NCBI RefSeq assembly: GCF_014196345.1
Contig: NZ_JACIDN010000011.1
Span: 102,895 to 166,894 of the forward strand
Source of the DNA: Methylobacterium brachythecii
Lineage (GTDB): Bacteria; Pseudomonadota; Alphaproteobacteria; Rhizobiales; Beijerinckiaceae
Direction: 5' to 3'
DNA length: 64,000 nt
The translations under genes and the position numbers were made by a program. Positions 25,752 to 33,935 of the stretch are shown one piece after another (position 1 is the stretch's first letter; every line of letters begins with the position of its first letter). Below the pieces are notes generated by a model. It had not been told where the DNA came from. It made no database searches and worked only from the letters and a program-made list of their open reading frames with translations.

Positions 25752-26645
25752 ATGCAGCTAGACCTATTCAGGGACTGGTCCCCCAGGCCCATCGCGACGC
25801 CCGCGCCGCCTCGTCGGCCGCCCCCCGGGCGCCTCGCGGAGCTCTCGCTCGCGGCGGCTGTCCACGTCTCGCCGGACCCCCGGCGCGTCTACGCGCTGTC
25901 CGTGAGCCATGGGTATGAGGCGTGCTGCGAGCGGTGGCATTGGCTCCCGCGCAGCGGCGTCAGTCGCCTCGTCTCGCAGGGTCGCGCGCTCGTCGTCGGT
26001 GCCCGCAGCGAGCGGTGCCGTCGCCGCTTGAGCCCCGACCAGGAGGCCGCCGTCGTGGCGAGCGTCTACGCGCTCGGGGGCGTCCTCTACGCCGCGCGCG
26101 TGCACGGGCTCGACGAGAGCCTAGTGCGGACGCTCCTCCGGGCCGGTGAACTCTACGACCTGGAGACCCATGCCGTCACCGACGTCACGGTCTCGGCCGA
26201 CGGAGCCGGCTTGCGCGCCGGTGACGACTATCGCCTCGGCCCCGCTGGCTTGATCGAGTTCCTGCGCGACGTCCCCGGCGAGGCGAAGGTGAGCTTCCGG
26301 GAGGACAGGTCGGTCCGCGTGGAGCGGATGACCATCGGGTTCGACACCCAGCTCCGCATTCCCGTCACGTCATGGTGTGAGCGCGAGCTCTCGCTGGTCC
26401 CCGGGGGAGCGAGCCGAGGCTTCCCAGGCGGCAGCGGTGGCGGCGTCTCGCAGATAGGAGGCGGGCCAAGCATCCATTCAGGTCCTGGCGGCAGCGGAGG
26501 CGTCCCTGGTAGCGGCGGTGGCGGGGGTCGCGTCGTCTCGCAATCCCCCAGGTACGTGATGGTCCCGACACGGACGCTCAAGGATGACCTGTGGAGCAAC
26601 CTGCTACGGGCGGAGCGCTACCGGCCGGACGTGGGGGAAGGCTAA
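25752..26645 (+). CDS. Hypothetical island protein with Gly-rich tail
   Basis: 297 residues from ATG 25752 (MQLDLFRDWSPRPIATPAP). The first two thirds look folded: LAELSLAAAVHVSPDPRRVY, CCERWHWLPRSGVSRLVSQG, then GLIEFLRDVPGEAKVSFRED. Residues ~210-265 are a low-complexity tail of GGSGGG-type repeats, followed by YVMVPTRTLKDDLWSNLLRA. No family was recognised. It is divergent from the methylase unit across the operator cluster and convergent with the integrase, whose stop it overlaps. It may be an island regulator, but no helix-turn-helix was identified with confidence. Confidence 0.55.
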   Translation: MQLDLFRDWSPRPIATPAPPRRPPPGRLAELSLAAAVHVSPDPRRVYALSVSHGYEACCERWHWLPRSGVSRLVSQGRALVVGARSERCRRRLSPDQEAAVVASVYALGGVLYAARVHGLDESLVRTLLRAGELYDLETHAVTDVTVSADGAGLRAGDDYRLGPAGLIEFLRDVPGEAKVSFREDRSVRVERMTIGFDTQLRIPVTSWCERELSLVPGGASRGFPGGSGGGVSQIGGGPSIHSGPGGSGGVPGSGGGGGRVVSQSPRYVMVPTRTLKDDLWSNLLRAERYRPDVGEG

Positions 26646-28189
26646 GCCGCCATCGCGACGGGTTCGCCGAACAGCGCGAGCCGTTCGGTCTCGTATGCCG
26701 CGAGGACGGCGGAGACCCAGGCTTCCATGCCCTCCGCCTTGAGGGCGAGGCGCTGCCCCTTAGCGTAGTGCAATCGGGTCACGTGCTCGACGCGCTCGCG
26801 CTCGTCCTCGGACCGCGCGGCCCGGTGCGCCAGGATCGCGGATCCCGCGCCGCCGAGGCGCCGCTCGTCGAGGAACGTGGCGATAGCGCGCCGGACGTCG
26901 TGCGGGACGAACGGGGCGATCCCGTATCGCTCCATAAGGTCCTCGCGAGGCCGACCGGCCGTGGAGTTCTTCTTCCGCCGGGCCCCGGGCTTCTCCTTGC
27001 TCGGGTCCTTGGCCCGTCCTTCCAGGCGGTAGAGCAACTGGTTGAGAGCGGACTGCCCGACGGGTCCGTCCCCCCGGATGCTGGGGAAGAGGCACGGGCT
27101 CACCGGCTTGCCCGCGACCTCGCAGGCGCGCCGGTGCCGCTCGATTATGGCCCAGGCCTCAGGTGGGACTGGCAGGCTATGCGGGCGGCCGCCGCTCTTG
27201 CCGCCCTTCATCTCACCGCCCTCCCAGTTGAGGGCGACCCAGCCCGCCCTATCCGGCCAGGGGAACGCGCGGGCGCGCCGCGTCCCGGTCAGTTGCCCGG
27301 TCCGCTGCCCCGTGAGCACGAGGGCCCAAAGCGCTCCGAGCGTCCCGTCGCTCGTCGCGTGCTCCGTCGCGCCCAGCGTGCGATGGTGCTCTGCGACGAG
27401 GATCGTCCTGACGAGGTCAGTGATCGTGGGGACGTGGTCCCTCGCGCGGGGCGCGTACTCGATGGACCAGCGCGACCACCATTCGTACTGGCAGTCGGCG
27501 AGGCCCGAGACACCCGAATGGTAACGCCAGGCCCAACTCAAGGCCTCCTTGCCTTGCTGGACGCATCTCCTCGCAGCGGAGACCGTGTTGAGTTTGACGG
27601 CCCTGTTCCGGCAGGCCTCCAAGTCCGAGATCGTGAGCGACGACACCGGTCGGTCGGAGATGGCATCGAAGGCCGCGTGCCTGAGGTAGGCCGAGTATTT
27701 CGCGGTATAGCTCGGCTTGAACTTCTTGGCCTTGGCCGCGAGGAACTCCTCGATCAGGTCGCTCCAAAGCCAGGGCCCACGCTCCCGACGCTCCGCGTCC
27801 GAGAGCGGCGCCGGCGTCGTCTCGGCGTCAATCACGCTGGACATCCACGCGATGTCGTCCGGCGTGCCCGCCTCGATCTCGCGCTGGTACGTCACCAGGC
27901 CAGCGCGCGCGTTCTCCCCACGCTGGACCTGGAGACGTGCCTGATCGGCGCGGTGGCGGGCCTCGGCCAGGTCGACGCCGTCAACGGGCCCGATGCGCAG
28001 CGTCGTCGACCGGAGCTTAAGGTACCACGTCGCGCTCGTCCGCTGGACGCGGAGGACGAGGCCCTGGCAACGGTCGTCCGCCCAGTCGAGGCCGCGGCCC
28101 GCCACCTTACCCGAGGCGACGAGAGCCTGCGCCTTGCGGACGTGCTCCGCCGTCAGCCTCACCCTCTCGCGGACGTACGCTTGCTTCAT
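26642..28189 (-). CDS. int: Tyrosine recombinase / island integrase
   Basis: Site-specific recombinase of 515 residues. The catalytic set is visible in order: ALVLTGQRTGQL (first Arg), FVPHDVRRAIATFL (HxxR), LAHRAARS (His region) and HVTRLHYAKGQR (nucleophile Tyr). The N-terminal part has arm-binding and core-binding regions (KPSYTAKYSAYLRHAAFDAI). The ATG at 28189 has GGGGAGG seven bases ahead; a GTG at 28216 is less likely. It sits 168 bases from a truncated tRNA-Gly end, the classic integrase-att arrangement, and would drive excision and integration of the island to its left. Confidence 0.92.
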   Translation of the reverse strand: MKQAYVRERVRLTAEHVRKAQALVASGKVAGRGLDWADDRCQGLVLRVQRTSATWYLKLRSTTLRIGPVDGVDLAEARHRADQARLQVQRGENARAGLVTYQREIEAGTPDDIAWMSSVIDAETTPAPLSDAERRERGPWLWSDLIEEFLAAKAKKFKPSYTAKYSAYLRHAAFDAISDRPVSSLTISDLEACRNRAVKLNTVSAARRCVQQGKEALSWAWRYHSGVSGLADCQYEWWSRWSIEYAPRARDHVPTITDLVRTILVAEHHRTLGATEHATSDGTLGALWALVLTGQRTGQLTGTRRARAFPWPDRAGWVALNWEGGEMKGGKSGGRPHSLPVPPEAWAIIERHRRACEVAGKPVSPCLFPSIRGDGPVGQSALNQLLYRLEGRAKDPSKEKPGARRKKNSTAGRPREDLMERYGIAPFVPHDVRRAIATFLDERRLGGAGSAILAHRAARSEDERERVEHVTRLHYAKGQRLALKAEGMEAWVSAVLAAYETERLALFGEPVAMAA

Positions 28190-28357
28190 CTCACGGCCTC
28201 CCCGGCGTGATACCACGCTGATACCACGGAGCAGGGAACCGGGCGGGGCGCCGGATGTCGAGCGCCCAGGGTCGCTAAAAGCGCAGCTGCACTAAGGATT
28301 TGGGGGCTACGGTTACCGCGGGATGAGGGATTTACGGCGGGCCAAAACGTTGACAAA

Positions 28358-28406
28358 TCAGCCTTCCAAGCTGAATACCCGGGTTCGATTCCCGGTACCC
28401 GCTCCA
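28358..28406 (+). mobile_element. att site: 3' part of tRNA-Gly(TCC), island right boundary
   Basis: The segment holds the anticodon arm (TCAGC CTTCCAA GCTGA, anticodon TCC), the T arm (CCGGGTTCGATTCCCGG) and the acceptor 3' strand with TCCA. Upstream there is no D-arm: only 21 bases separate a chance GCGGG from the anticodon stem, where about 26 are needed. This is what integration into the 3' end of a tRNA gene leaves. The intact tRNA copy should be at the other end of the island, beyond base 1. Confidence 0.8.
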
Positions 28407-28528
28407 TTCTTATATCCCTGAAACGGTGCGAGATGCCCGCCGAGGGCGTCCCGTCAGAGCGGCGTGAGCCGGGTGGTGCACGCCGTCGGCATCATTACCG
28501 TGTGGGCGCGACGGTCCGGCATCGAGCA

Positions 28529-29461
28529 TCAAAACTGCCAGCCCTGCGCGCGGGCCCACTCGTCCGTCGATTTCTCGGTGTCGCGGCCGCCCTCGCGCAG
28601 CCATTCGCAGAAGCTGCCGATCAGGTGCAGCGCTTCGGAATCCGTTCGATAGAAGGCGCCGTATTCGCGACGGCGCAGGCCGAGGGGCCCGAAGGGCACG
28701 CAGAGACGGCGCTCGATGAGGTCGTCGATCACGAGGAATAGCGGCAGCAGGGCAATGCCCATCCGTTCCTGGACGGCGTGCAGGGCGAAATACATCTGCT
28801 CGAAGCGCAGGATGCTCTGGGTCGGCGACAGGCCCGGCGTGCCGGCATGCTCGAACCAGCTGCCCCAGTCGTAGGGCTCGGTCAGGTAGGTGATCAGCGT
28901 GTGGCTGCGCAGGTCGTCGGGCGTCGTCAACGCCGAGCGCTCCAGCAGATCGACGTGACAGACCGGGGCGATGAACTCGGTCATGAAGGGCGTGCGCTGC
29001 CAGCCGCTCGGCGGGCTCGTGACGCCGCGTATGCCGACGTCGAATCCGAACTCGGTGCTGCTGATCGGTGCCACCGAGGTCGTCACGCGGAGTTCCACCT
29101 CCGGGCGCTTCTTTTGGAAGGTCGAGAGACGGCCGATCAGCCAACGCATGGTGAAGGTCGGCGGCGCGCTGATCCGCAGGGCGGTGGGCGTCGCGGTCTC
29201 GATCATGTGCATCGAGACCAGCGCAAGCCGGTCGAGCAGCGCTGTCACCTCGGTCAGGTAGAGCTGGCCGGCATCCGTCAGCGTGAGCTGCGACGGGGTG
29301 CGCCGAAACAGCTTCGTCCCGAAATACTCTTCGAGCCGCGCGACCTGACGGCTGACCGCGCCGTGCGTGACGCAGAGCTCTTCGGCTGCCTTGGTGAAGC
29401 TGACGTGCCGGGCCGCCGCCTCGAAGGCGCGGACAGCATTGAGCGGTGGCAGCTTCCTCAT
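28529..29461 (-). CDS. LysR-family transcriptional regulator (GcvA-like)
   Basis: 310 residues. The N-terminal winged helix-turn-helix reads AFEAAARHVSFTKAAEELCV, then THGAVSRQVARLEEYFGTKL and FRRTPSQLTLTDAGQLYL, close to GcvA-type members. The C-terminal ligand domain begins at about residue 95 (LRISAPPTFTMRWLIGRLST). It is the first chromosomal gene after the island. It lies downstream of the catabolic operon on the same strand and may control it, but a repeat element separates them and the effector is unknown. Confidence 0.88.
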   Translation of the reverse strand: MRKLPPLNAVRAFEAAARHVSFTKAAEELCVTHGAVSRQVARLEEYFGTKLFRRTPSQLTLTDAGQLYLTEVTALLDRLALVSMHMIETATPTALRISAPPTFTMRWLIGRLSTFQKKRPEVELRVTTSVAPISSTEFGFDVGIRGVTSPPSGWQRTPFMTEFIAPVCHVDLLERSALTTPDDLRSHTLITYLTEPYDWGSWFEHAGTPGLSPTQSILRFEQMYFALHAVQERMGIALLPLFLVIDDLIERRLCVPFGPLGLRRREYGAFYRTDSEALHLIGSFCEWLREGGRDTEKSTDEWARAQGWQF

Positions 29462-29560
29462 CGAGCTCTTGGGGCGCGTGCCGCTTTTCGCGGATCGCTC
29501 CGGCTTAGCGAAAACAGGGAGGGGAGAACAGGCAGTCCTCGCCCCCTCAAAACACCGAGG

Positions 29561-29706
29561 CCGTCATTCCGGGGCCGCGAAGCGGAACCCGGAATCCATG
29601 ACTCGCCTCGACGCTCTACCAGACCGTCGCGTTACGGGTGGATTGCCCGCCTACGGCGTGCCCCTTCGGGTCCGGGTTCTCGCTGTCGCGAGCTCCGGAA
29701 TGACGG
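29561..29706. repeat. 146-bp palindromic intergenic repeat element
   Basis: The ends are perfect 12-base inverted repeats, CCGTCATTCCGG (29561-29572) and CCGGAATGACGG (29695-29706). Inner arms GAACCCGGA and TCCGGGTTC also pair, so the whole unit can fold into a long hairpin. It is noncoding and lies between the LysR gene and the pcaD-like gene. It looks like a MITE- or RIME-type intergenic element; other copies in the genome are expected. No target-site duplication was seen. Confidence 0.65.
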
Positions 29707-29712
29707 TGTGAG

Positions 29713-30558
29713 CTATCGGCCGACGCTCGCCAGATGCGCTATCAGCACCGCGTCGAACCGCCCCGGCTGGTCGACCTGCGGAAGATGGCCGCCATTGGCG
29801 ATCTCGGCGTAGGTCGCGCCGGGGATCAATGGCGCCAGAGCGCGCATCGGTGCGAGCAGGGCCTCGTCGTTCGTGCCGATCACGAGCGCCGTCGGCACCC
29901 GAATCTGCCCGACCTCGTCGAGGTAATCGAGCCCCTGGATCGCCCGGGCGCAGCCGACGAAGCCCTCGGTGGAGGTTCCGGCGACGCAGGCGGTCAGCAA
30001 ATCCACCATGGAAGGCGCGTTCGCTACGAAGGCATCTCCGAACCAGCGGGCGATGGTCGGGCCCGCCAGCGCCTCGGTGCTCGTGTCGCGGGCGAGCGCG
30101 ATGCGGTCGTCCCAGGCGGCGGCGAAGGGAGCCGGTGCGTCCGCGCGCGCGGCGCAGACGCAGAGGCTGAGCAGACGGTCGGCGTGATCGATCCCGAGCC
30201 CGAGCCCAGTCATGCCGCCGAGCGAGACTCCCACGAAATGCGCCCGATCGATGGAGAGCCCATCGAGCACCGCGATCACGTCGGCCCCGAGATCGGCCAG
30301 GGTATAGGGCGCCGCTGCGGCCTCGGAGCTGCCATGCCCGCTGGTATCGGCGACGACGACGCGAAAGCCCTGCGCGGCGAGCTGCGTCGCCTGTCGTGCC
30401 CAGATCGCGCCGTCCGTCAGGATCGAATGCGCGAACAGCACGGGCGGTCCGTCGGCGGGTCCGCCGATCCGAACGCTCAGCGCTCCGGTTTGGCCGGGGA
30501 TCGTGCGCCGTACGAAGCCTGGCCACTCGCCCCGATCGATCGGCAGGATCTCAGCCAT
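29713..30558 (-). CDS. Alpha/beta hydrolase, 3-oxoadipate enol-lactonase-like
   Basis: 281 residues. The hydrolase core is clear: VLFAHSILTDGAIWARQ, VVVADTSGHGSSEA, the nucleophile elbow FVGVSLGGMTGLGLG (GVSLGG), the acid near ALVIGTNDEALLAPM and the catalytic His in ANGGHLPQVDQPGRF. It resembles PcaD but could act on another ring-fission lactone or amide. It overlaps the PcaC-like gene by 8 bases (ATGGCTGA), indicating coupling. With PcaC-like and NicC-like upstream it completes a small aromatic-acid operon. Confidence 0.82.
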   Translation of the reverse strand: MAEILPIDRGEWPGFVRRTIPGQTGALSVRIGGPADGPPVLFAHSILTDGAIWARQATQLAAQGFRVVVADTSGHGSSEAAAAPYTLADLGADVIAVLDGLSIDRAHFVGVSLGGMTGLGLGIDHADRLLSLCVCAARADAPAPFAAAWDDRIALARDTSTEALAGPTIARWFGDAFVANAPSMVDLLTACVAGTSTEGFVGCARAIQGLDYLDEVGQIRVPTALVIGTNDEALLAPMRALAPLIPGATYAEIANGGHLPQVDQPGRFDAVLIAHLASVGR

Positions 30559-30946
30559 TTTTCATTGACTCGATGACCTCTTTGGCGACGCGGAAGCTGT
30601 CGATCGCCGCCGGCATGCCGCAATAGATCGCGACCTGCAGGAAGACCTCCTGGATTTCCGCCTCGGTCAGCCCGTTCGTCAGGGCGCCACGGACATGGGC
30701 CTTCAACTCATGCGGCCGGTTGAGGGCCGCGATCATGCCGAGGTTGAGCAGGCTGCGGCTGCGCCGGTCGAGGCCGGGGCGGTTCCAGATCTCATCCCAG
30801 CAATACTCGGTGGTGAGCACCTGCAGCGGCCATGTGAAGTCCGTGGCCGCGTCGAGCGCGGTGTCGACATAGGCGTCGCCCAGAACGGCCCGGCGCGTGG
30901 CCAGCCCCTTCTCGAACTTCTCGCTCTGGGTTCTGTCGGTGGTCAT
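30551..30946 (-). CDS. Carboxymuconolactone decarboxylase family protein (PcaC-like)
   Basis: 131 residues, the length of stand-alone PcaC. Typical segments are RRAVLGDAYVDTAL, YCWDEIWNRPGLDRRSRSLL and LGMIAALNRPHELKAHVRGA, then GLTEAEIQEVFLQVAIYCGM with the conserved acid/Cys region. PcaC converts 4-carboxymuconolactone to 3-oxoadipate enol-lactone, the PcaD substrate, matching the neighbour. It is 24 bases downstream of the monooxygenase gene. Since the monooxygenase is NicC-like, the true substrate may be a non-protocatechuate intermediate. Confidence 0.86.
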   Translation of the reverse strand: MTTDRTQSEKFEKGLATRRAVLGDAYVDTALDAATDFTWPLQVLTTEYCWDEIWNRPGLDRRSRSLLNLGMIAALNRPHELKAHVRGALTNGLTEAEIQEVFLQVAIYCGMPAAIDSFRVAKEVIESMKNG

Positions 30947-30970
30947 TGTCGTTGGGCTCCGTTTTCTCGT

Positions 30971-32128
30971 TCAGCTCGCCACGGCGAGGCTGGCATCGGC
31001 GCTTGCGAGCGGCGTGGTCCAGGCATCGTAGCCATAGACCCAATCGGGATCGGTCGGGTCGCGCAGCCAGGTATTGGTGCGCGAGCTGGCCTGGACGCGC
31101 GAAGTGCGGGGCTTGCGCGTCGCCTCGAAGCAGCGGAACGCCTCCGCGACGCCATCCCGGTCAACGCCCTTCAGGCAGCGCGACAGCACCGCGGCATCCT
31201 CGATCGCCATGGCCGCGCCCTGCGCCATGTAGGGCGTCATCGGGTGGCAGGCATCGCCAAGGAGCGTGACGTTTCCGTCCGACCAGCGCGGCAGCGGCTG
31301 GCGGTCGACCAGCGCCCATTTGTGAACCGACGGGCAGGATTGCAGCACGTGGCGCACCTGCGGGTGGAATTCGGCGAAGGCCGCGCGCAGCTCGTTGACG
31401 TCGCCCATCGTCGACCAGGATTCGACCTGGAAGCCCGGCTCGACCTGGCTCGTCACGAAGTAGACCTCGCTGCGGTCCGGCTTCACGTAGTAGATCACGA
31501 TGTGCCGGTCCGGCCCCCACCATTTGGTGCAGTCGTCAATCTCGTAGCCGCCGAGCAGCGAGGCCGGGAAGACGGTGCGGTAGGCGATGCGGCCGGTGAA
31601 AGTCGGCTTCTCCTTGTCGAACAGGGCCTCCTTCACGAAGGAATGAACGCCGTCCGAGGCGACGACCGCGTCATGGGTGGCCGTGATGCCGTTGGCGAAG
31701 CTCAGGCGCACGCTGCGGTCCGCCTGCTGCTCGAGGCCGGTGAGCTTGTGATCCAGATTGACGTCGCTGTCCGGCACGGCGCTCGCCAGTGCCGCGTGCA
31801 GGTCGCCGCGATGGGCGAGGAGGTAGGGAGCGCCCCAGCGCTCCTCGGCGGACTCGCCGAAGACCATGTCGAACCGAATCTCGCCGGTGTCGTATTCCTT
31901 GTTGTTCCAGGAGCGTGGGTAGAAGGCGGCGGCGCGCAGCGCCGGCTCGAGGCCGAATTCGCGCATCACCTTCATGGCGTTGCAGCCGATCTGGATGCCG
32001 GCGCCGAGGCGCGCGAAGCGCGGAGCCTGCTCGTAGACGGTCGTCGCGATTCCCGCCCGGCGCAGGGCCGCTGCGGTCGCGAGACCGCCCATACCGGCAC
32101 CGATGATGGCTACGGAAAGGCTCTTCAT
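30971..32128 (-). CDS. FAD-dependent aromatic hydroxylase, NicC-like
   Basis: 385-residue flavoprotein monooxygenase. The FAD/NADH motifs are VAIIGAGMGGLATAAALRRA (GxGxxG), the DG-type VVASDGVHSFVKEAL and GDACHPMTPYMAQGAAMAIE. The region from RFARLGAGIQIGCNAMKVMR through KWWGPDRHIVIYYV to the C-terminal ANTW-like NTWLRDPTDPDWVYGYD matches 6-hydroxynicotinate 3-monooxygenase NicC as I recall it; salicylate hydroxylase is the alternative. It is the first gene of the operon with PcaC-like and PcaD-like genes. Confidence 0.82.
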   Translation of the reverse strand: MKSLSVAIIGAGMGGLATAAALRRAGIATTVYEQAPRFARLGAGIQIGCNAMKVMREFGLEPALRAAAFYPRSWNNKEYDTGEIRFDMVFGESAEERWGAPYLLAHRGDLHAALASAVPDSDVNLDHKLTGLEQQADRSVRLSFANGITATHDAVVASDGVHSFVKEALFDKEKPTFTGRIAYRTVFPASLLGGYEIDDCTKWWGPDRHIVIYYVKPDRSEVYFVTSQVEPGFQVESWSTMGDVNELRAAFAEFHPQVRHVLQSCPSVHKWALVDRQPLPRWSDGNVTLLGDACHPMTPYMAQGAAMAIEDAAVLSRCLKGVDRDGVAEAFRCFEATRKPRTSRVQASSRTNTWLRDPTDPDWVYGYDAWTTPLASADASLAVAS

Positions 32129-32347
32129 GCCCGAATCCTCCTCTGGTCCCCCCGTGTTTTCGGTGGTCCGGCCTCGGGCCTGACGCTGCAGTCGGGTGGA
32201 ACTGATGCCCGAGGATCACCGCCTCGGGCTGGCCGTGCAAACCATTTTAGCTGACCCGGCGTGAGGTTCCGTCACAGGCCGATGGGCCTAGCGCGCGGAA
32301 AAATCGATCTATGCTGCGCCGCAATAAGAGAGGCCGCAGCGACCTGC

Positions 32348-32390
32348 GTGAGCAAACCTCACGGACCACGAACTATCGTGGTTTGCAAAC
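32348..32390. promoter_or_regulatory. Palindromes in the divergent catabolic/transport promoter region
   Basis: The 378-base gap between the monooxygenase and the transporter holds a perfect GTGAG-N5-CTCAC dyad (32348-32362), a perfect 10-base palindrome GTTTGCAAAC (32381-32390) and a weaker GTGA-N7-TCAC at 32261-32275. They are reasonable operator candidates for a regulator controlling both directions. Confidence 0.4.
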
Positions 32391-32506
32391 GCCTTCGAGC
32401 GGGACTTAGGCTCTCATGGGCAGTTCTCACGCCAGGATCGAGTCTGCCCGACACGGCCGCGACGTCACGCGATCAACGCGTGCGGGAGGCCGAGAGGAAA
32501 CGCACC

Positions 32507-33799
32507 ATGGACGCTGCGGTAGCCACCCAGGCTCTCGACGAGATTCCGCTCCGGCGTGAGGCTTGGTATCGGCGGCTCTGGCTGCAGGTCCTGATCGCCA
32601 TCGCGCTCGGCGGTCTGCTCGGTGCGCTGTTTCCGCAGGTCGGCGAATCCCTGAAGCCGCTGGGCGACGCGCTGATCAAGGCGATCCGCATGACCATCGC
32701 GCCGATCGTGTTCTGCACGGTGGTGCACGGCATCGCCAGCATGAGCGACATGCGCCGTGCCGGCCGGATCGGCTGGAAGGCGATCGTCTATTTCGAGATC
32801 GGCACGACGCTCGCCCTGATCCTCGGCCTCGTGGTCATCAATGTGGTGCGGCCGGGCGCCGGCATGCATGTCGACGTCGCGACCCTCGACGCCAAGGCCG
32901 TGCAGGGCTTCATCAGCCGATCGCAGCACGAGACCGTGACGGGCTTCCTGCTCGACATCATCCCGAACACCGTCGTCGGCGCCTTCGCCAACGGTGAGAT
33001 GCTGCAGGTCCTGTTCTTCGCGATCCTCTTCGCGATCGCCGCGCAGCGGGTCGGCGAGCCCGGCCGGCGCATGGTCCAGCTCGTGGACGACACCGCCAAG
33101 ATCTTCTTCCAGCTACTCGGCACGATCATGCGCTTCGCGCCGCTCGGCGCCTTCGGGGCGATGGCCTTCACCATCGGCAAGTACGGGCTCGGCGCCGTGG
33201 TCTCGCTGTCGCAGTTCATGCTGTGCTTCTACGCGACCTGCCTGCTCTTCATCTTCGGCGTGCTCGGCGTGGTCTGCCGCCTGATGGGTTTCAGCGTGTG
33301 GAAGCTGATCCGCTACCTCAAGGAAGAGTTGCTTCTCGTGTTCGGTTTCTCGGCCTCGGAGCCCGTGCTGCCGCGCTTCATGGTCAAGATGCAAAAGGCC
33401 GGTTGCGGCGAGCCCATCGTTGGCCTGGTCATCCCGACCGGCTACAGCTTTAACCTCGACGGCACCTGCATCTACTTGACCATGGCGGCCCTCTTCCTGG
33501 CGCAGGCCACGGATACCGACCTTTCCCTCGCGCAGCAGGTGGGCATCGTCGGCATCTTGCTGCTGACCTCCAAGGGCGCGGCCGCGGTCACCGGCAGCGG
33601 CTTCATCGTGCTGGCCGCGACCCTCGGAACCGTCGGACATATCCCGGTCGCCAGCATCGCACTGATTTTCGGCATCGACCGCTTCATGTCCGAGGCGCGG
33701 GCGCTCACCAACTTCATCGGCACCGCCGTCGCGACGGTGGTTGTTTCGAAGTGGGAGGGCGAGCTCGACGAGCGCGCTTTCGAGCGGGCCCTCGGATAG
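32507..33799 (+). CDS. DctA-type dicarboxylate/proton symporter
   Basis: Sodium/dicarboxylate symporter family protein of 430 residues. The first helix WLQVLIAIALGGLLGALFP, the loop MTIAPIVFCTVVHGIASM, the hairpin signature IPTGYSFNLDGTCIYLTMAA and the TSKGAAAVTGSGFIVLAATL and GIDRFMSEARALTNFIG segments are textbook for DctA. It would import C4-dicarboxylates or a related acid. The ATG at 32507 sits after a GAGAGGAAA site; the long upstream frame is rejected. Divergent placement from the aromatic operon hints that it imports that pathway's substrate. Confidence 0.9.
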   Translation: MDAAVATQALDEIPLRREAWYRRLWLQVLIAIALGGLLGALFPQVGESLKPLGDALIKAIRMTIAPIVFCTVVHGIASMSDMRRAGRIGWKAIVYFEIGTTLALILGLVVINVVRPGAGMHVDVATLDAKAVQGFISRSQHETVTGFLLDIIPNTVVGAFANGEMLQVLFFAILFAIAAQRVGEPGRRMVQLVDDTAKIFFQLLGTIMRFAPLGAFGAMAFTIGKYGLGAVVSLSQFMLCFYATCLLFIFGVLGVVCRLMGFSVWKLIRYLKEELLLVFGFSASEPVLPRFMVKMQKAGCGEPIVGLVIPTGYSFNLDGTCIYLTMAALFLAQATDTDLSLAQQVGIVGILLLTSKGAAAVTGSGFIVLAATLGTVGHIPVASIALIFGIDRFMSEARALTNFIGTAVATVVVSKWEGELDERAFERALG

Positions 33800-33935
33800 C
33801 CGACTGCTCGCTACGGCATACGGTTGGCGCGCCACGATCATCCACATCAGAGGCGTTGTGCCGCGCATCGGCCGCTTGTTCTCGCCAGTTGATGATGTGC
33901 CTTGGTACGGGCGGCAATCGGCTGAAGGGTGTTTG

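Noticed and set aside
28336..28406. Complete tRNA-Gly gene
   Set aside because: A chance GCGGG upstream is too close to the anticodon stem and no D-arm can be formed; only the 3' part is present.
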